Below the pieces are notes generated by a model. That model made no database searches. It was not told the origin of the DNA and worked only from the letters and a program-made list of their open reading frames with translations. The translations under genes were made by a program, and so were the position numbers. Below are positions 1-6,094 of a stretch of 8,843 nt of DNA, piece by piece (within the stretch, counting starts at the first letter, position 1; every line of letters begins with the position of its first letter). Origin of the DNA: Adlercreutzia shanghongiae (GTDB lineage: Bacteria > Actinomycetota > Coriobacteriia > Coriobacteriales > Eggerthellaceae); NCBI RefSeq assembly GCF_035830635.1, contig NZ_JAYMFI010000040.1, positions 1 through 8,843 of the forward strand, read 5' to 3'.

Positions 1-17
1 CCGGCCGCACCGCTCGG

Positions 18-78
18 CGGGAGCGTCCGCGTTCCCGCCCCACGTCGCCGCCCCGTTCCCGCCCCACGTCGCCGCCCC
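18..78 (-). repeat. Inverted copies of the 51-bp-array repeat core
   Basis: Read on the minus strand, 41-18 matches the 24-bp core of the array at 1451-1848 at 22 of 24 positions by my hand alignment: it begins GGGGCGGGAACGCGG and ends CTCCCG. A shorter copy of the core start (GGGGCGGGAACG) lies at 65-54. The block 31-54 is repeated exactly at 55-78, a 24-bp tandem duplication. The piece CGACGT just ahead of the core also occurs in the spacers of the right-hand array. The flanking bases 1-17 and 79-105 are similarly GC-rich and degenerate. The array may extend left beyond the window. Confidence 0.75.
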
Positions 79-122
79 GCCCACGCCCCACGCCCCCGCC
101 CTCCGAGCCACACCGGAGCTTT

Positions 123-153
123 TCGAAGCGCAGCCATCTTCGACACCTTTTTT
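123..153 (+). terminator. Possible weak intrinsic terminator
   Basis: TCGAAG (123-128) pairs with CTTCGA (138-143) across a 9-base loop. After four more bases a run of six T follows (148-153). The stem is short, so this is a weak candidate. It would serve a rightward gene beyond the left edge. The T-run could equally be ordinary AT-rich upstream DNA. Confidence 0.25.
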
Positions 154-237
154 CAAGCCGAAGCTAACCTTCTGCGTCAACAATTCTTCATATACCCTTC
201 AATTCTCGATGCTTTTCCAACAGCTTGCTACATGGAG

Positions 238-246
238 TTATCCACA
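238..246 (+). other. Isolated DnaA-box-like 9-mer
   Basis: TTATCCACA at 238-246 is identical to the canonical high-affinity DnaA box. I noticed no second perfect copy in the window; the nearest relative, CTATCCACG near 8682-8690, differs at two positions. There is no AT-rich unwinding element or box cluster, so this is not an origin. It may be a chance hit or a single regulatory box. Confidence 0.25.
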
Positions 247-415
247 GGAAAAAGGTCTCTTTCCCCGAAATCAGGCAACGCACGCGAACAAAAACCCAGG
301 TCGACAAAATCTCGAGCTGTTTTATCGCACTTCTTTCCCCCAAATGCGACATTAGAGCGAATCTGGGGCGGTTGCCGATACGCTCCGCGGCCCTTAAAGT
401 GTTCGCCTCTTACGA

Positions 416-421
416 AAGGAG
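416..421 (+). promoter_or_regulatory. Ribosome binding site that fixes the start at 429
   Basis: AAGGAG lies 7 bases ahead of the ATG at 429. No comparable site precedes the earlier in-frame ATG at 225, so the shorter 331-residue product is preferred. Confidence 0.8.
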
Positions 422-428
422 AATCGCC

Positions 429-1424
429 ATGCGCTTTGTTTTGTACGGCCGCAGCGCTATACCCGTCTGGCTTACCGCCTACCACAAGCCCGCATTAGCC
501 AATCTCTCCAACAACGGGCTTCTTCCCAAGTCGATACGCGAAGACGTCGCCCTCTCGTTTCTCAAGGAGAAGCTGCCGCAAGTGCCACCTCCCTACCAGT
601 TATCGGCAGCGGAATGGAGGGGCGGGCCGAAGCTCGGAATCGAAGTGCGCACCACCCAGCGCGCATTACCCGAGCACTCCTTCCATTGCCTCGACCACGG
701 GCTCTTCATCCCTTCGCCCGAGCTGTGCCTTCTGGAAGTCGCCCGAACTGCATCCATGCCCGAGCTCATCATGCTCGGAAGCGCTCTTTGCGGCGCGTTC
801 GTCATAGACCCATCGCGCAAATCGGGCCTTGGCCAGCGGAAACCCTTAGCTACGAAGGAGAGTATTGGCGCGTTCGTCGAAGCGTGCGCCGGGCATCGCG
901 GAGTAGAGAATCTTCGCCGAGCCACAGCGTTCTTGAAGGAAGGAGCCGCGTCACCCCCCGAGGTGTTTCTCAACATGGCCCTCACCCTCCCTGGAAGACT
1001 CGGCGGCTTCGGCCTCACGCGATGCGTCGCCAACAAGGCAATCAAGCTGAGCAAACGCGCTGCGTCCATCGCCGAAAGATCCACGGTAGTGCCTGACCTT
1101 CTTTGGGACGAAGCCCGCGTGGCCGTCGAATACGATTCGAACTCAGAGCACCTCTCCCCCGCTCAGGTTACCCGTGATGCGAAAAAGCGAATGGCGCTTG
1201 AGGCAGATGGGTACACGGTTATCACGGTGACGACATCGCAGCTAGCGCAAATAAAGCCCATGGAGGACGTGGCGAGCGAAATCGCGCGAAGAGCTGGGAC
1301 GAGGCGAAGAACTCGCAGCGTTAATTACCGGAACAGGCAGGCGGAGCTTTTCTCGACCTCCCGAACGCTCAGCGACTGGATCAACCTCGATTGGGCCAGG
1401 GAAAAGAGGGAGGGGCGCGGTTAA
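429..1424 (+). CDS. AbiEi-like / DUF559-type PD-(D/E)XK domain protein
   Basis: This encodes a 331-residue protein of uncertain function. The C-terminal half looks like the DUF559/Vsr branch of the PD-(D/E)XK nuclease fold: E178 in a helix start (SPPE), P222-D223, then E234-Y-D236 with H241 five residues later, followed by a basic helix (R249 to R254) and a beta strand (YTVITVT). DUF559 proteins typically show E-x-D-G-x-x-H here; this one has S237 in place of glycine. The N-terminal half opens with a YGRSA-type segment, and around residues 86-105 the pattern HGLFIPSPELCLLEVA recalls AbiEi antitoxin-like proteins. The C-terminus (290-331) is basic and probably flexible. No AbiEii-type toxin gene is adjacent. 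The gene is visibly less GC-rich than the housekeeping operon and is bracketed by inverted GC-rich repeats, which suggests acquired DNA. That it is coding is well supported; nuclease or antitoxin activity is inference. Confidence 0.8.
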   Translation: MRFVLYGRSAIPVWLTAYHKPALANLSNNGLLPKSIREDVALSFLKEKLPQVPPPYQLSAAEWRGGPKLGIEVRTTQRALPEHSFHCLDHGLFIPSPELCLLEVARTASMPELIMLGSALCGAFVIDPSRKSGLGQRKPLATKESIGAFVEACAGHRGVENLRRATAFLKEGAASPPEVFLNMALTLPGRLGGFGLTRCVANKAIKLSKRAASIAERSTVVPDLLWDEARVAVEYDSNSEHLSPAQVTRDAKKRMALEADGYTVITVTTSQLAQIKPMEDVASEIARRAGTRRRTRSVNYRNRQAELFSTSRTLSDWINLDWAREKREGRG

Positions 1425-1432
1425 GCGCCCTT
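1411..1432 (+). terminator. Terminator-like hairpin overlapping the stop codon
   Basis: GGGCGC (1413-1418) pairs with GCGCCC (1425-1430) across the loop GGTTAA, which contains the stop codon of the upstream gene. A G-T and an A-T pair extend the stem to 8 bp. The following TTGCTT is a poor T-tract, so termination may be weak and transcripts may enter the repeat array. Confidence 0.45.
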
Positions 1433-1450
1433 GCTTGCCGTTTCACGTCT

Positions 1451-1848
1451 GGGCGGGAACGGGGGCGCTTCCGGGCATGGGGCAGGGCCCAGCGGCTCGC
1501 GGGGCGGGAACGCGGGCGCTTCCGACCATGGGCGTAGCGCGGGGGCTTGACGGGGCGGGAACGCGGGCGCTTCCGCCCACTGCGGGGGCGACGTCGGCTC
1601 GCGGGGCGGGAACGGGGGCACTTCCGGGCATGGGGCAGGGCCCAGCGGCGCGCGGGGCGGGAACGCGGGCGCTTCCGCCCACTGCGGGGGCGACGTCGGC
1701 TCGCGGGGCGGGAACGGGGGCGCTTCCGGGCATGGGGCAGGGCCCAGCGGCTCGCGGGGCGGGAACGCGGGCGCTTCCGCCCGCGGGCAGCATGCGTGGG
1801 CGGGAACGGGGGCGCTTCCGGCCACTGCGGGAGCGCTCGGGCTCGCGG
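1451..1848. repeat. Array of eight GC-rich 51-bp repeat units
   Basis: Core starts (GGGCGGGAAC) fall at 1451, 1502, 1553, 1604, 1655, 1706, 1757 and 1798, so the period is exactly 51 bp for seven units and 41 bp before the last. Each 23-bp core runs GGGCGGGAACG, then S (G or C), then GGGCGCTTCCG. It contains GGAA and TTCC arms that can form a small hairpin with one bulged base. Two unit types exist. Type A (1451, 1604, 1706) has a G at the variable base and a spacer with GGCATGGGGCAGGGCCC. Type B (1553, 1655) has a C and a spacer with CCCACTGCGGGGGCGACG. Units at 1502, 1757 and 1798 carry variant spacers. The array fills the gap between two convergent genes. Because 51 is a multiple of three, all frames tend to stay open; I do not think it is coding. 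Confidence 0.93.
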
Positions 1849-1862
1849 AGGCGCGGGCGGGG

Positions 1863-2774
1863 CTAGTCGATGATGTCGGTGGTGGAGGGGTGGCTGCGTT
1901 CGTAGTAGCGGAGGATCTCCTGGGCGGTTTCCTCCACCGCGCGGCCCTCGGTGTGCACCACGATGCAGCCGAGGCGGCGCATCAGCGCGCGGCTGGCCTC
2001 CAGGTCGCGATAGATGTACTCGGGATCGGCGTAGTTCTGCGCGAGCATGGTGAACTGGCCGCCTCCGTTTTTGCCCGCGGCCTTCTTCAGGCGCTTGCGG
2101 CGGATATCGAGCAGCACCTCAGGGGTGATCATAAGGCCGAACAGGCGCGTGCGATCAACGTCGAAGATCTGCTCGGGCGGCTCGGTGGTCGGGTCCAGGG
2201 GCACATTGGCCACGCGGTACCCCTGCTGGGCCAGGTAGATGGAAAGCGGCGTCTTCGACGAGCGCGATACGCCCAGAAGCACGATGTCGGCCTTGGTGAG
2301 GTCCTCGGGCGCGCGACCGTCGTCGTGGGCGATGGTGAACTCGATGGCGCCGATACGCTTGAAGTAGTTGCGGTCCACCACGCGCAGCATGCCCGGTTTG
2401 CCCACCGGGTCCATGCCGCTGACTTCCGAGACGGCGTTCACCGCTGCGGTGAGCACGTCCACAGCGATGATGCTGGGGTGCTCTTCCAGAAAGCCCTGCA
2501 AAGGCTCGCGAATCTCGGAGTTCACCAGCGTGTACATGACCAGCATGCAATCGTCGCCCAGCACGCTCTCGCGATGCCGCACGTGCTCGAGCAGGTAGTC
2601 GCGCACCTCCTCGAAGCTCTTCACCTTCGAGAAGATTTCCAGATGCGGGTTGGTGACGCCGAACTGGGCCGCGGCGGCGCGGGCCACCACCTGGGCCGTC
2701 TCGCCGATGGAATCGGAAACGATATGGATGGTGGGCACGCGAGCCGCGCGCTCGGCCGGCGTTCTATTGTGCAT
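1863..2774 (-). CDS. Kinase/pyrophosphorylase regulating PPDK or PEP synthase (DUF299)
   Basis: This 303-residue protein belongs to the DUF299 (Kinase-PPPase) family. These bifunctional enzymes phosphorylate an active-site threonine or serine neighbour of pyruvate phosphate dikinase or PEP synthase using ADP or ATP, which inactivates it. They also remove the phosphate with inorganic phosphate, releasing pyrophosphate, which reactivates it. The N-terminus opens with the family strand and turn IHIVSDSIGETA (16-27). The P-loop-like GVSRSSKTP is at 168-176, followed by LSIYLAQQGYRVANVPL. The C-terminal segment YIYRDLEASRALMRRLGC (253-270) ends in a conserved VEETAQEIL helix. Length is typical of the family. 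GAGG lies about 9 bases ahead of the ATG. The sequence does not show whether the partner is PPDK (ppdK) or PEP synthase (ppsA), and neither gene is in the window. It faces the nuclease-like gene across the repeat array, and follows glyS after a probable terminator. Confidence 0.93.
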   Translation of the reverse strand: MHNRTPAERAARVPTIHIVSDSIGETAQVVARAAAAQFGVTNPHLEIFSKVKSFEEVRDYLLEHVRHRESVLGDDCMLVMYTLVNSEIREPLQGFLEEHPSIIAVDVLTAAVNAVSEVSGMDPVGKPGMLRVVDRNYFKRIGAIEFTIAHDDGRAPEDLTKADIVLLGVSRSSKTPLSIYLAQQGYRVANVPLDPTTEPPEQIFDVDRTRLFGLMITPEVLLDIRRKRLKKAAGKNGGGQFTMLAQNYADPEYIYRDLEASRALMRRLGCIVVHTEGRAVEETAQEILRYYERSHPSTTDIID

Positions 2775-2811
2775 TCAGATCATCCTCACTGGTTTGCCCG
2801 AGAACGTAAGC

Positions 2812-2839
2812 GAGGTTCCGACCGTGCCGCCGGAACCTC
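2812..2839. promoter_or_regulatory. Perfect 9-bp inverted repeat upstream of the kinase/pyrophosphorylase gene
   Basis: GAGGTTCCG (2812-2820) and CGGAACCTC (2831-2839) form a perfect 9-bp stem around a 10-base loop, 37 bases ahead of the start codon at 2774. No T-tract follows on the minus strand, so it is not a standard terminator. It could be an operator or a leader hairpin. Confidence 0.5.
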
Positions 2840-2845
2840 AGCATC

Positions 2846-2875
2846 AAAAGCCCCGCTCGCCGCACAAGGCGAACG
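2846..2875 (-). terminator. Probable terminator after glyS
   Basis: On the minus strand CGTTCGCC (2875-2868) pairs with GGCGAGCG (2861-2854) over a 6-base loop. The 8-bp stem includes one G-T pair. It is followed by GGGGC and then TTTT at 2849-2846. The T-run is short and slightly displaced, so efficiency is uncertain. It begins 8 bases past the glyS stop codon. Confidence 0.5.
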
Positions 2876-2883
2876 GAACAGCA

Positions 2884-4971
2884 TTACTTCTTCGCCATCT
2901 GGGAGAAGTCGGCCACGTGGGCGAAGGTGTTGGCGAAGCGGTTCAAAAGCTTCAGGCGGTTGGCGCGCACCTCGGGGTCCTCGTCCATGACCATGGTGGT
3001 GTCGAAGAACTCGTCCACGGGCGCGCGCAGGCCCGCCAGGGCCACGAGCGCGTCGGCGTAGCGGTCGTCGGCCAACGCCTCGGCCACGGCGGTCTCGGCG
3101 GCGGCGACAGCCTCGGCCAAAGACAGCTCCACCTCGGTAAGCTCGGCCTTCTTGTAGCCCGTGCCCAGACCGATCTCGCGCAGGTTGTTCGCGCGGGCGA
3201 AGGCCGTGGCCAAGTCGTCGAAGACCTGGGGGTTCTCGCTGCGCGCGGCCTCCAGGGCGCGGGCGCGGCGAGCGAGCATCACGGGCTCTTCGATGCCGCA
3301 GGCAAGCACTGCGTCGATGGTGTCGGCCTTCACGCCGGCGTCGCGCAGGGCCACCTTCTCGCGGGTGATGAAGAAGTCGATGATCTCCTGGCGCACCGTG
3401 GCGTTGTCGAATTCAAGGCCCGCCTCGCGGTAGATGATGAGCGCCCCGTCGATGGTCTCCACCAGGCTTATGGGCAGCCCCGTCTCCTCGAGGATGGCCA
3501 GCACGCCCAAGGCGGCGCGGCGCAGAGCGAAGGGGTCGGAAGAGCCGGTGGGCGCTTGGCCCACGGCGAACAGGCCGCAGATGGTGTCCAGCTTGTCGGA
3601 AAGGGCCACCACCTGGCCGATGATGTCGGTGGGGATGGCGTCGCCGGAGAAGCGCGGCATGTAGTGCTCGGCGATGGCGCGGGCCACGCGCTCGGGCTCG
3701 CCGGCGGCCGTGGCGTAGTAGCTGCCCATGATGCCCTGGACGCTCGTGAACTCGATAACGGCGCTCGTCACCAGGTCGGCCTTGGCCAGATAGGCGGCGC
3801 GGGCGATATCGCGCATGGCCTCCTGCTCGATGCCGGCGGCCACGGTGATGCGGGCCGAGAGCTTCACCACGCGGGCGGTCTTGTCGCGCATGGTGCCGAG
3901 CGCCTCCTGGAAGACGACCTCGTCCAGGCGGTCGACGAAATCGACCAGCGGCTTCTTCAAGTCCTCGTCGTAGAAGAACTTCGCGTCGTAGAGGCGGGCG
4001 GCCACCACGCGCTCGTTGCCATCGACGATGGTGGCCGCATGGGCCGGGTCGCCGTTGGACACGATGATGAACTTGTTGGTGAGCTTGCCCTGCGCATCGT
4101 AGAGCGGGAAATAGCGCTGATGCATGAGCATGGCATCGACGATGATCTCCTCGGGGACCTTGAGGAATTCCTCGTCGAAAGCGCCCATCATGGGCGTGGG
4201 GTATTCGGAAAGGTTGATCACCTCGGTGAGCGTCTTGGGCGGCAGCTCGGCCGTGCAGCCCGTCTCGGCCTCGATGCGGGCGACGCCCTCGCGGATGACC
4301 GCCTCGCGCCCCTCCTGGGTCGGCACCACGTAGGCGCCCTCCACCACCGACACCAAGTCGTCGGCTGTGGGCACCGTGTGGGGGCCGGGGGCCAAGAAGC
4401 GATGGCCGCAGGTGGTGTTTCCGGCCACCAGGCCCGCGTACTCCACGGGAACCACGCGGTCGCCGAGCAGGGCCACCATCCAGCGCACCGGGCGCGAGAA
4501 CATCTCGGAAGTGGTGCCCCAGCGGCAGGACTTCGGCCAGCTGATGGCGTCAATCACGCCGCGCAGCACCTCGGGCAGAAGCTCGGCCACATCGCGGGCG
4601 GCCACCTGGCGCACGGCGTACACGTACTCGGTGCCGTTCTCGTCGCGACGCTCCAGCGCGTCCACATCGAGCCCTTTGCCGCGGGCGAAGCCGATGGCGG
4701 CCTTGGTGGGGTTGCCGTCCGCATCGAAGGCGATCTTGGCGGCGGGGCCGCGGAACACTTCCTCCAGCGCCTCGGTAGAGGCGGCCACATCGGCCACGAT
4801 GGCGATCAGGCGGCGCGGGGTGGTGTAGATGGCCACGTCGCCATGGGGAATGCGCACGGCATCGAGCGCCGCGGGCATGAGCTCGGCCAGCTGCTCGGTG
4901 GCGCGCTTCAAATCGAAGGCGGGAATCTCCTCAGTGCCGATTTCGAAGGCAAGGGTCTTCTTATCTGCCAT
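2884..4971 (-). CDS. glyS: Glycyl-tRNA synthetase beta subunit
   Basis: The beta subunit of the alpha2-beta2 class II glycyl-tRNA synthetase provides tRNA recognition for cytoplasmic glycine charging. The 695-residue length is normal for the family. The N-terminus carries the hallmark EIGTEEIPA (10-18). The central body has family blocks RFLAPGP (191-197), SEYPTPMMGAFDEEFL (255-270) and MLMHQRYFPL (281-290). The HD-like segment includes GIMGSYYA (413-420), EHYMPRFSGD (435-444) and LSDKLDTICGLFAVG (457-471). GSSDPFALRRAALGVL follows at 476-491. The C-terminal DALR-like anticodon-binding region (about 585-690) holds PVDEFFDTTMVMDED (651-665). An in-frame ATG at 5001 would add 10 residues inside glyQ; the ATG at 4971 is preferred because AGGAGG sits 6 bases before it and the product then begins like the family. 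It starts one base after the glyQ stop, so the pair is probably translationally coupled. Confidence 0.97.
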   Translation of the reverse strand: MADKKTLAFEIGTEEIPAFDLKRATEQLAELMPAALDAVRIPHGDVAIYTTPRRLIAIVADVAASTEALEEVFRGPAAKIAFDADGNPTKAAIGFARGKGLDVDALERRDENGTEYVYAVRQVAARDVAELLPEVLRGVIDAISWPKSCRWGTTSEMFSRPVRWMVALLGDRVVPVEYAGLVAGNTTCGHRFLAPGPHTVPTADDLVSVVEGAYVVPTQEGREAVIREGVARIEAETGCTAELPPKTLTEVINLSEYPTPMMGAFDEEFLKVPEEIIVDAMLMHQRYFPLYDAQGKLTNKFIIVSNGDPAHAATIVDGNERVVAARLYDAKFFYDEDLKKPLVDFVDRLDEVVFQEALGTMRDKTARVVKLSARITVAAGIEQEAMRDIARAAYLAKADLVTSAVIEFTSVQGIMGSYYATAAGEPERVARAIAEHYMPRFSGDAIPTDIIGQVVALSDKLDTICGLFAVGQAPTGSSDPFALRRAALGVLAILEETGLPISLVETIDGALIIYREAGLEFDNATVRQEIIDFFITREKVALRDAGVKADTIDAVLACGIEEPVMLARRARALEAARSENPQVFDDLATAFARANNLREIGLGTGYKKAELTEVELSLAEAVAAAETAVAEALADDRYADALVALAGLRAPVDEFFDTTMVMDEDPEVRANRLKLLNRFANTFAHVADFSQMAKK

Positions 4972-4972
4972 C

Positions 4973-6076
4973 TTAGGCCTCCTCGTCGGTCGTCTCGGCA
5001 ATGGTCACGAAATCGAAGGCGCGCTCCGAATGGTCGGCGGCAGCAGCCGCGCCGGCGCAGGGAGCGGCCGGCTCGGGATGCATGGGCACGAGGTTGGGCG
5101 CCGTCTCCTCTGCGGCCTTCTCGCGCGGGTCGGGCACCTCGGCGAGCAGGTCGTCCAGCTCGGCCATGTCCATATCGACCCCCACCACGTTCTTCATGTA
5201 CGAGGCGCAGCACGCCTTGGCGAGCGTGCGCACGCGCAGGATGTAGGCCATGCGCTCGGTGGCCGAGATGACGCCGCGGGCATCGAGCAGGTTGAAGGCG
5301 TGGCAGCACTTCAGCACGGAATCGTAGGCGGGCAGCGGCAGCCCGGCCTTCAGGGTGCGCAGGCACTCCACCTCGCGGTCGGCGAACTCCTGGAACAGAA
5401 ACTCGGTGTCGGCCACCTCGAAGTTGTAGGCGGAGTACTGGCGCTCGTTTTCCAGATACACGTCGCCGTAGGTGAACACGACGCCGTCGTCGCCGCGGGC
5501 CCACACGATGTCGTACATGTTATCGACGCCCTGGACGAACATGGTGAGACGCTCCAGGCCGTAGGCGATTTCCACCGGCACCGGGTTGCACTCGAAGCCG
5601 CCCACCTGCTGGAAGTAGGTGAACTGGGTCACTTCCATGCCGTCGATCCAGATCTCCCAGCCCAGACCCCAGGCGCCGAGCGTGGGGCTTTCCCAGTCGT
5701 CTTCCACGAAGCGCACATCGTGGGCCGCCACATCGATGCCGATGGCCTCAAGGCTGCCCAGGTACAAATCCTGGATGTTGTCCGGCGAGGGCTTGATGAG
5801 CACCTGGAACTGGTAGTAGAACTGCCCGCGGTTGGGGTTCTCGCCGTAGCGGCCGTCGGTGGGACGGCGGCAGCCCTGCACGTAGCAGGTGCGCCAGGTG
5901 TCGGGACCCAGCGAGCGCAGCGTGGTGGCCGGGGCGTTGGTGCCGGCGCCCACCTCGTTGTCGTAGGGCTGCAGCACCACGCAGCCCACAGACGCCCAGT
6001 AGCGCTGCAGGTTCATGATGACGTCTTGGAAAGTGGGGGGCAGCTGCGCCTCCCCGGCGGCGGTTACCTGTGCCAT
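4973..6076 (-). CDS. glyQ: Glycyl-tRNA synthetase alpha subunit with long C-terminal tail
   Basis: The alpha subunit carries the class II catalytic core that forms glycyl-adenylate, and it works with GlyS. Diagnostic blocks are LQRYWASVGCVVLQPYD (23-39), EVGAGT (41-46), RRPTDGRYGENPNR (70-83), YYQFQVLIKPSPDNIQ (87-102), WESPTLGAWGLGWEIW (128-143), GMEVTQFTYFQQVGG (146-160) and AYGLERLTMFVQGVD (171-185). The conserved core ends near residue 304. The E. coli protein is about 303 residues, whereas this one has 367. The extra 60 or so residues are alanine-, proline- and glutamate-rich with an AAAAA run and look disordered. AAGGAG stands four bases ahead of the ATG. The gene begins 18 bp after the lepB stop, too close for a glycine T-box riboswitch, so expression should come from the shared upstream promoter. 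Confidence 0.97.
   Translation of the reverse strand: MAQVTAAGEAQLPPTFQDVIMNLQRYWASVGCVVLQPYDNEVGAGTNAPATTLRSLGPDTWRTCYVQGCRRPTDGRYGENPNRGQFYYQFQVLIKPSPDNIQDLYLGSLEAIGIDVAAHDVRFVEDDWESPTLGAWGLGWEIWIDGMEVTQFTYFQQVGGFECNPVPVEIAYGLERLTMFVQGVDNMYDIVWARGDDGVVFTYGDVYLENERQYSAYNFEVADTEFLFQEFADREVECLRTLKAGLPLPAYDSVLKCCHAFNLLDARGVISATERMAYILRVRTLAKACCASYMKNVVGVDMDMAELDDLLAEVPDPREKAAEETAPNLVPMHPEPAAPCAGAAAAADHSERAFDFVTIAETTDEEA
4978..4983 (-). promoter_or_regulatory. Strong Shine-Dalgarno site for glyS inside the end of glyQ
   Basis: On the minus strand AGGAGG lies 6 bases upstream of the glyS ATG and within the last codons of glyQ. It decides the glyS start at 4971 over the in-frame ATG at 5001. Confidence 0.85.
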
Positions 6077-6094
6077 GGGTCTCCTTTGCTCGGT

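Larger units (their letters stand above)
79..415. other. Gene-free upstream region of the nuclease-like gene
   Basis: After the GC-rich repeats fade out near position 105, composition becomes clearly AT-richer up to the ribosome binding site at 416. I see no convincing coding region. The reading frame of the 429-1424 gene stays open back to 225, but that stretch has no ribosome binding site at its ATG and reads as unstructured sequence. I could not find a well-spaced -35/-10 pair for the downstream gene. A consensus DnaA-box-like 9-mer occurs at 238-246. Confidence 0.4.

Noticed and set aside
238..246. Replication origin
   Set aside because: One DnaA-like box without a cluster, an AT-rich unwinding region, or dnaA/dnaN/parAB neighbours does not support an origin.
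225..428. 68-residue N-terminal extension of the nuclease-like protein
   Set aside because: The ATG at 225 has no ribosome binding site, whereas the ATG at 429 has AAGGAG at 7 bases, and the extension has no recognisable domain.
1451..1848. CRISPR array
   Set aside because: The spacers are not unique: the same two spacer types recur, repeats are GC-rich with a 51-bp unit, and no cas genes are present.
1..1862. Insertion sequence or RAYT (REP-associated tyrosine transposase) locus
   Set aside because: The gene between the repeats shows no HUH motif or transposase signature, and I see no target-site duplication.
1421..1873. Long open frames on both strands encoding 17-residue Pro- or Gly/Arg-rich repeats
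   Set aside because: They arise because the 51-bp period is a multiple of three and the DNA is GC-rich, so several frames stay open at once. None has a convincing ribosome binding site, and the minus-strand frame starting at 1825 begins with GTG without one.
2650..5271. 873-residue plus-strand open frame
   Set aside because: It is antisense to glyS and the kinase/pyrophosphorylase gene, whose products are clear family members; its His/Gly/Ala-rich sequence is typical of an antisense shadow in GC-rich DNA.
6077..6094. Glycine T-box riboswitch ahead of glyQ
   Set aside because: Only 18 bp separate lepB and glyQ, far too short for a T-box leader.
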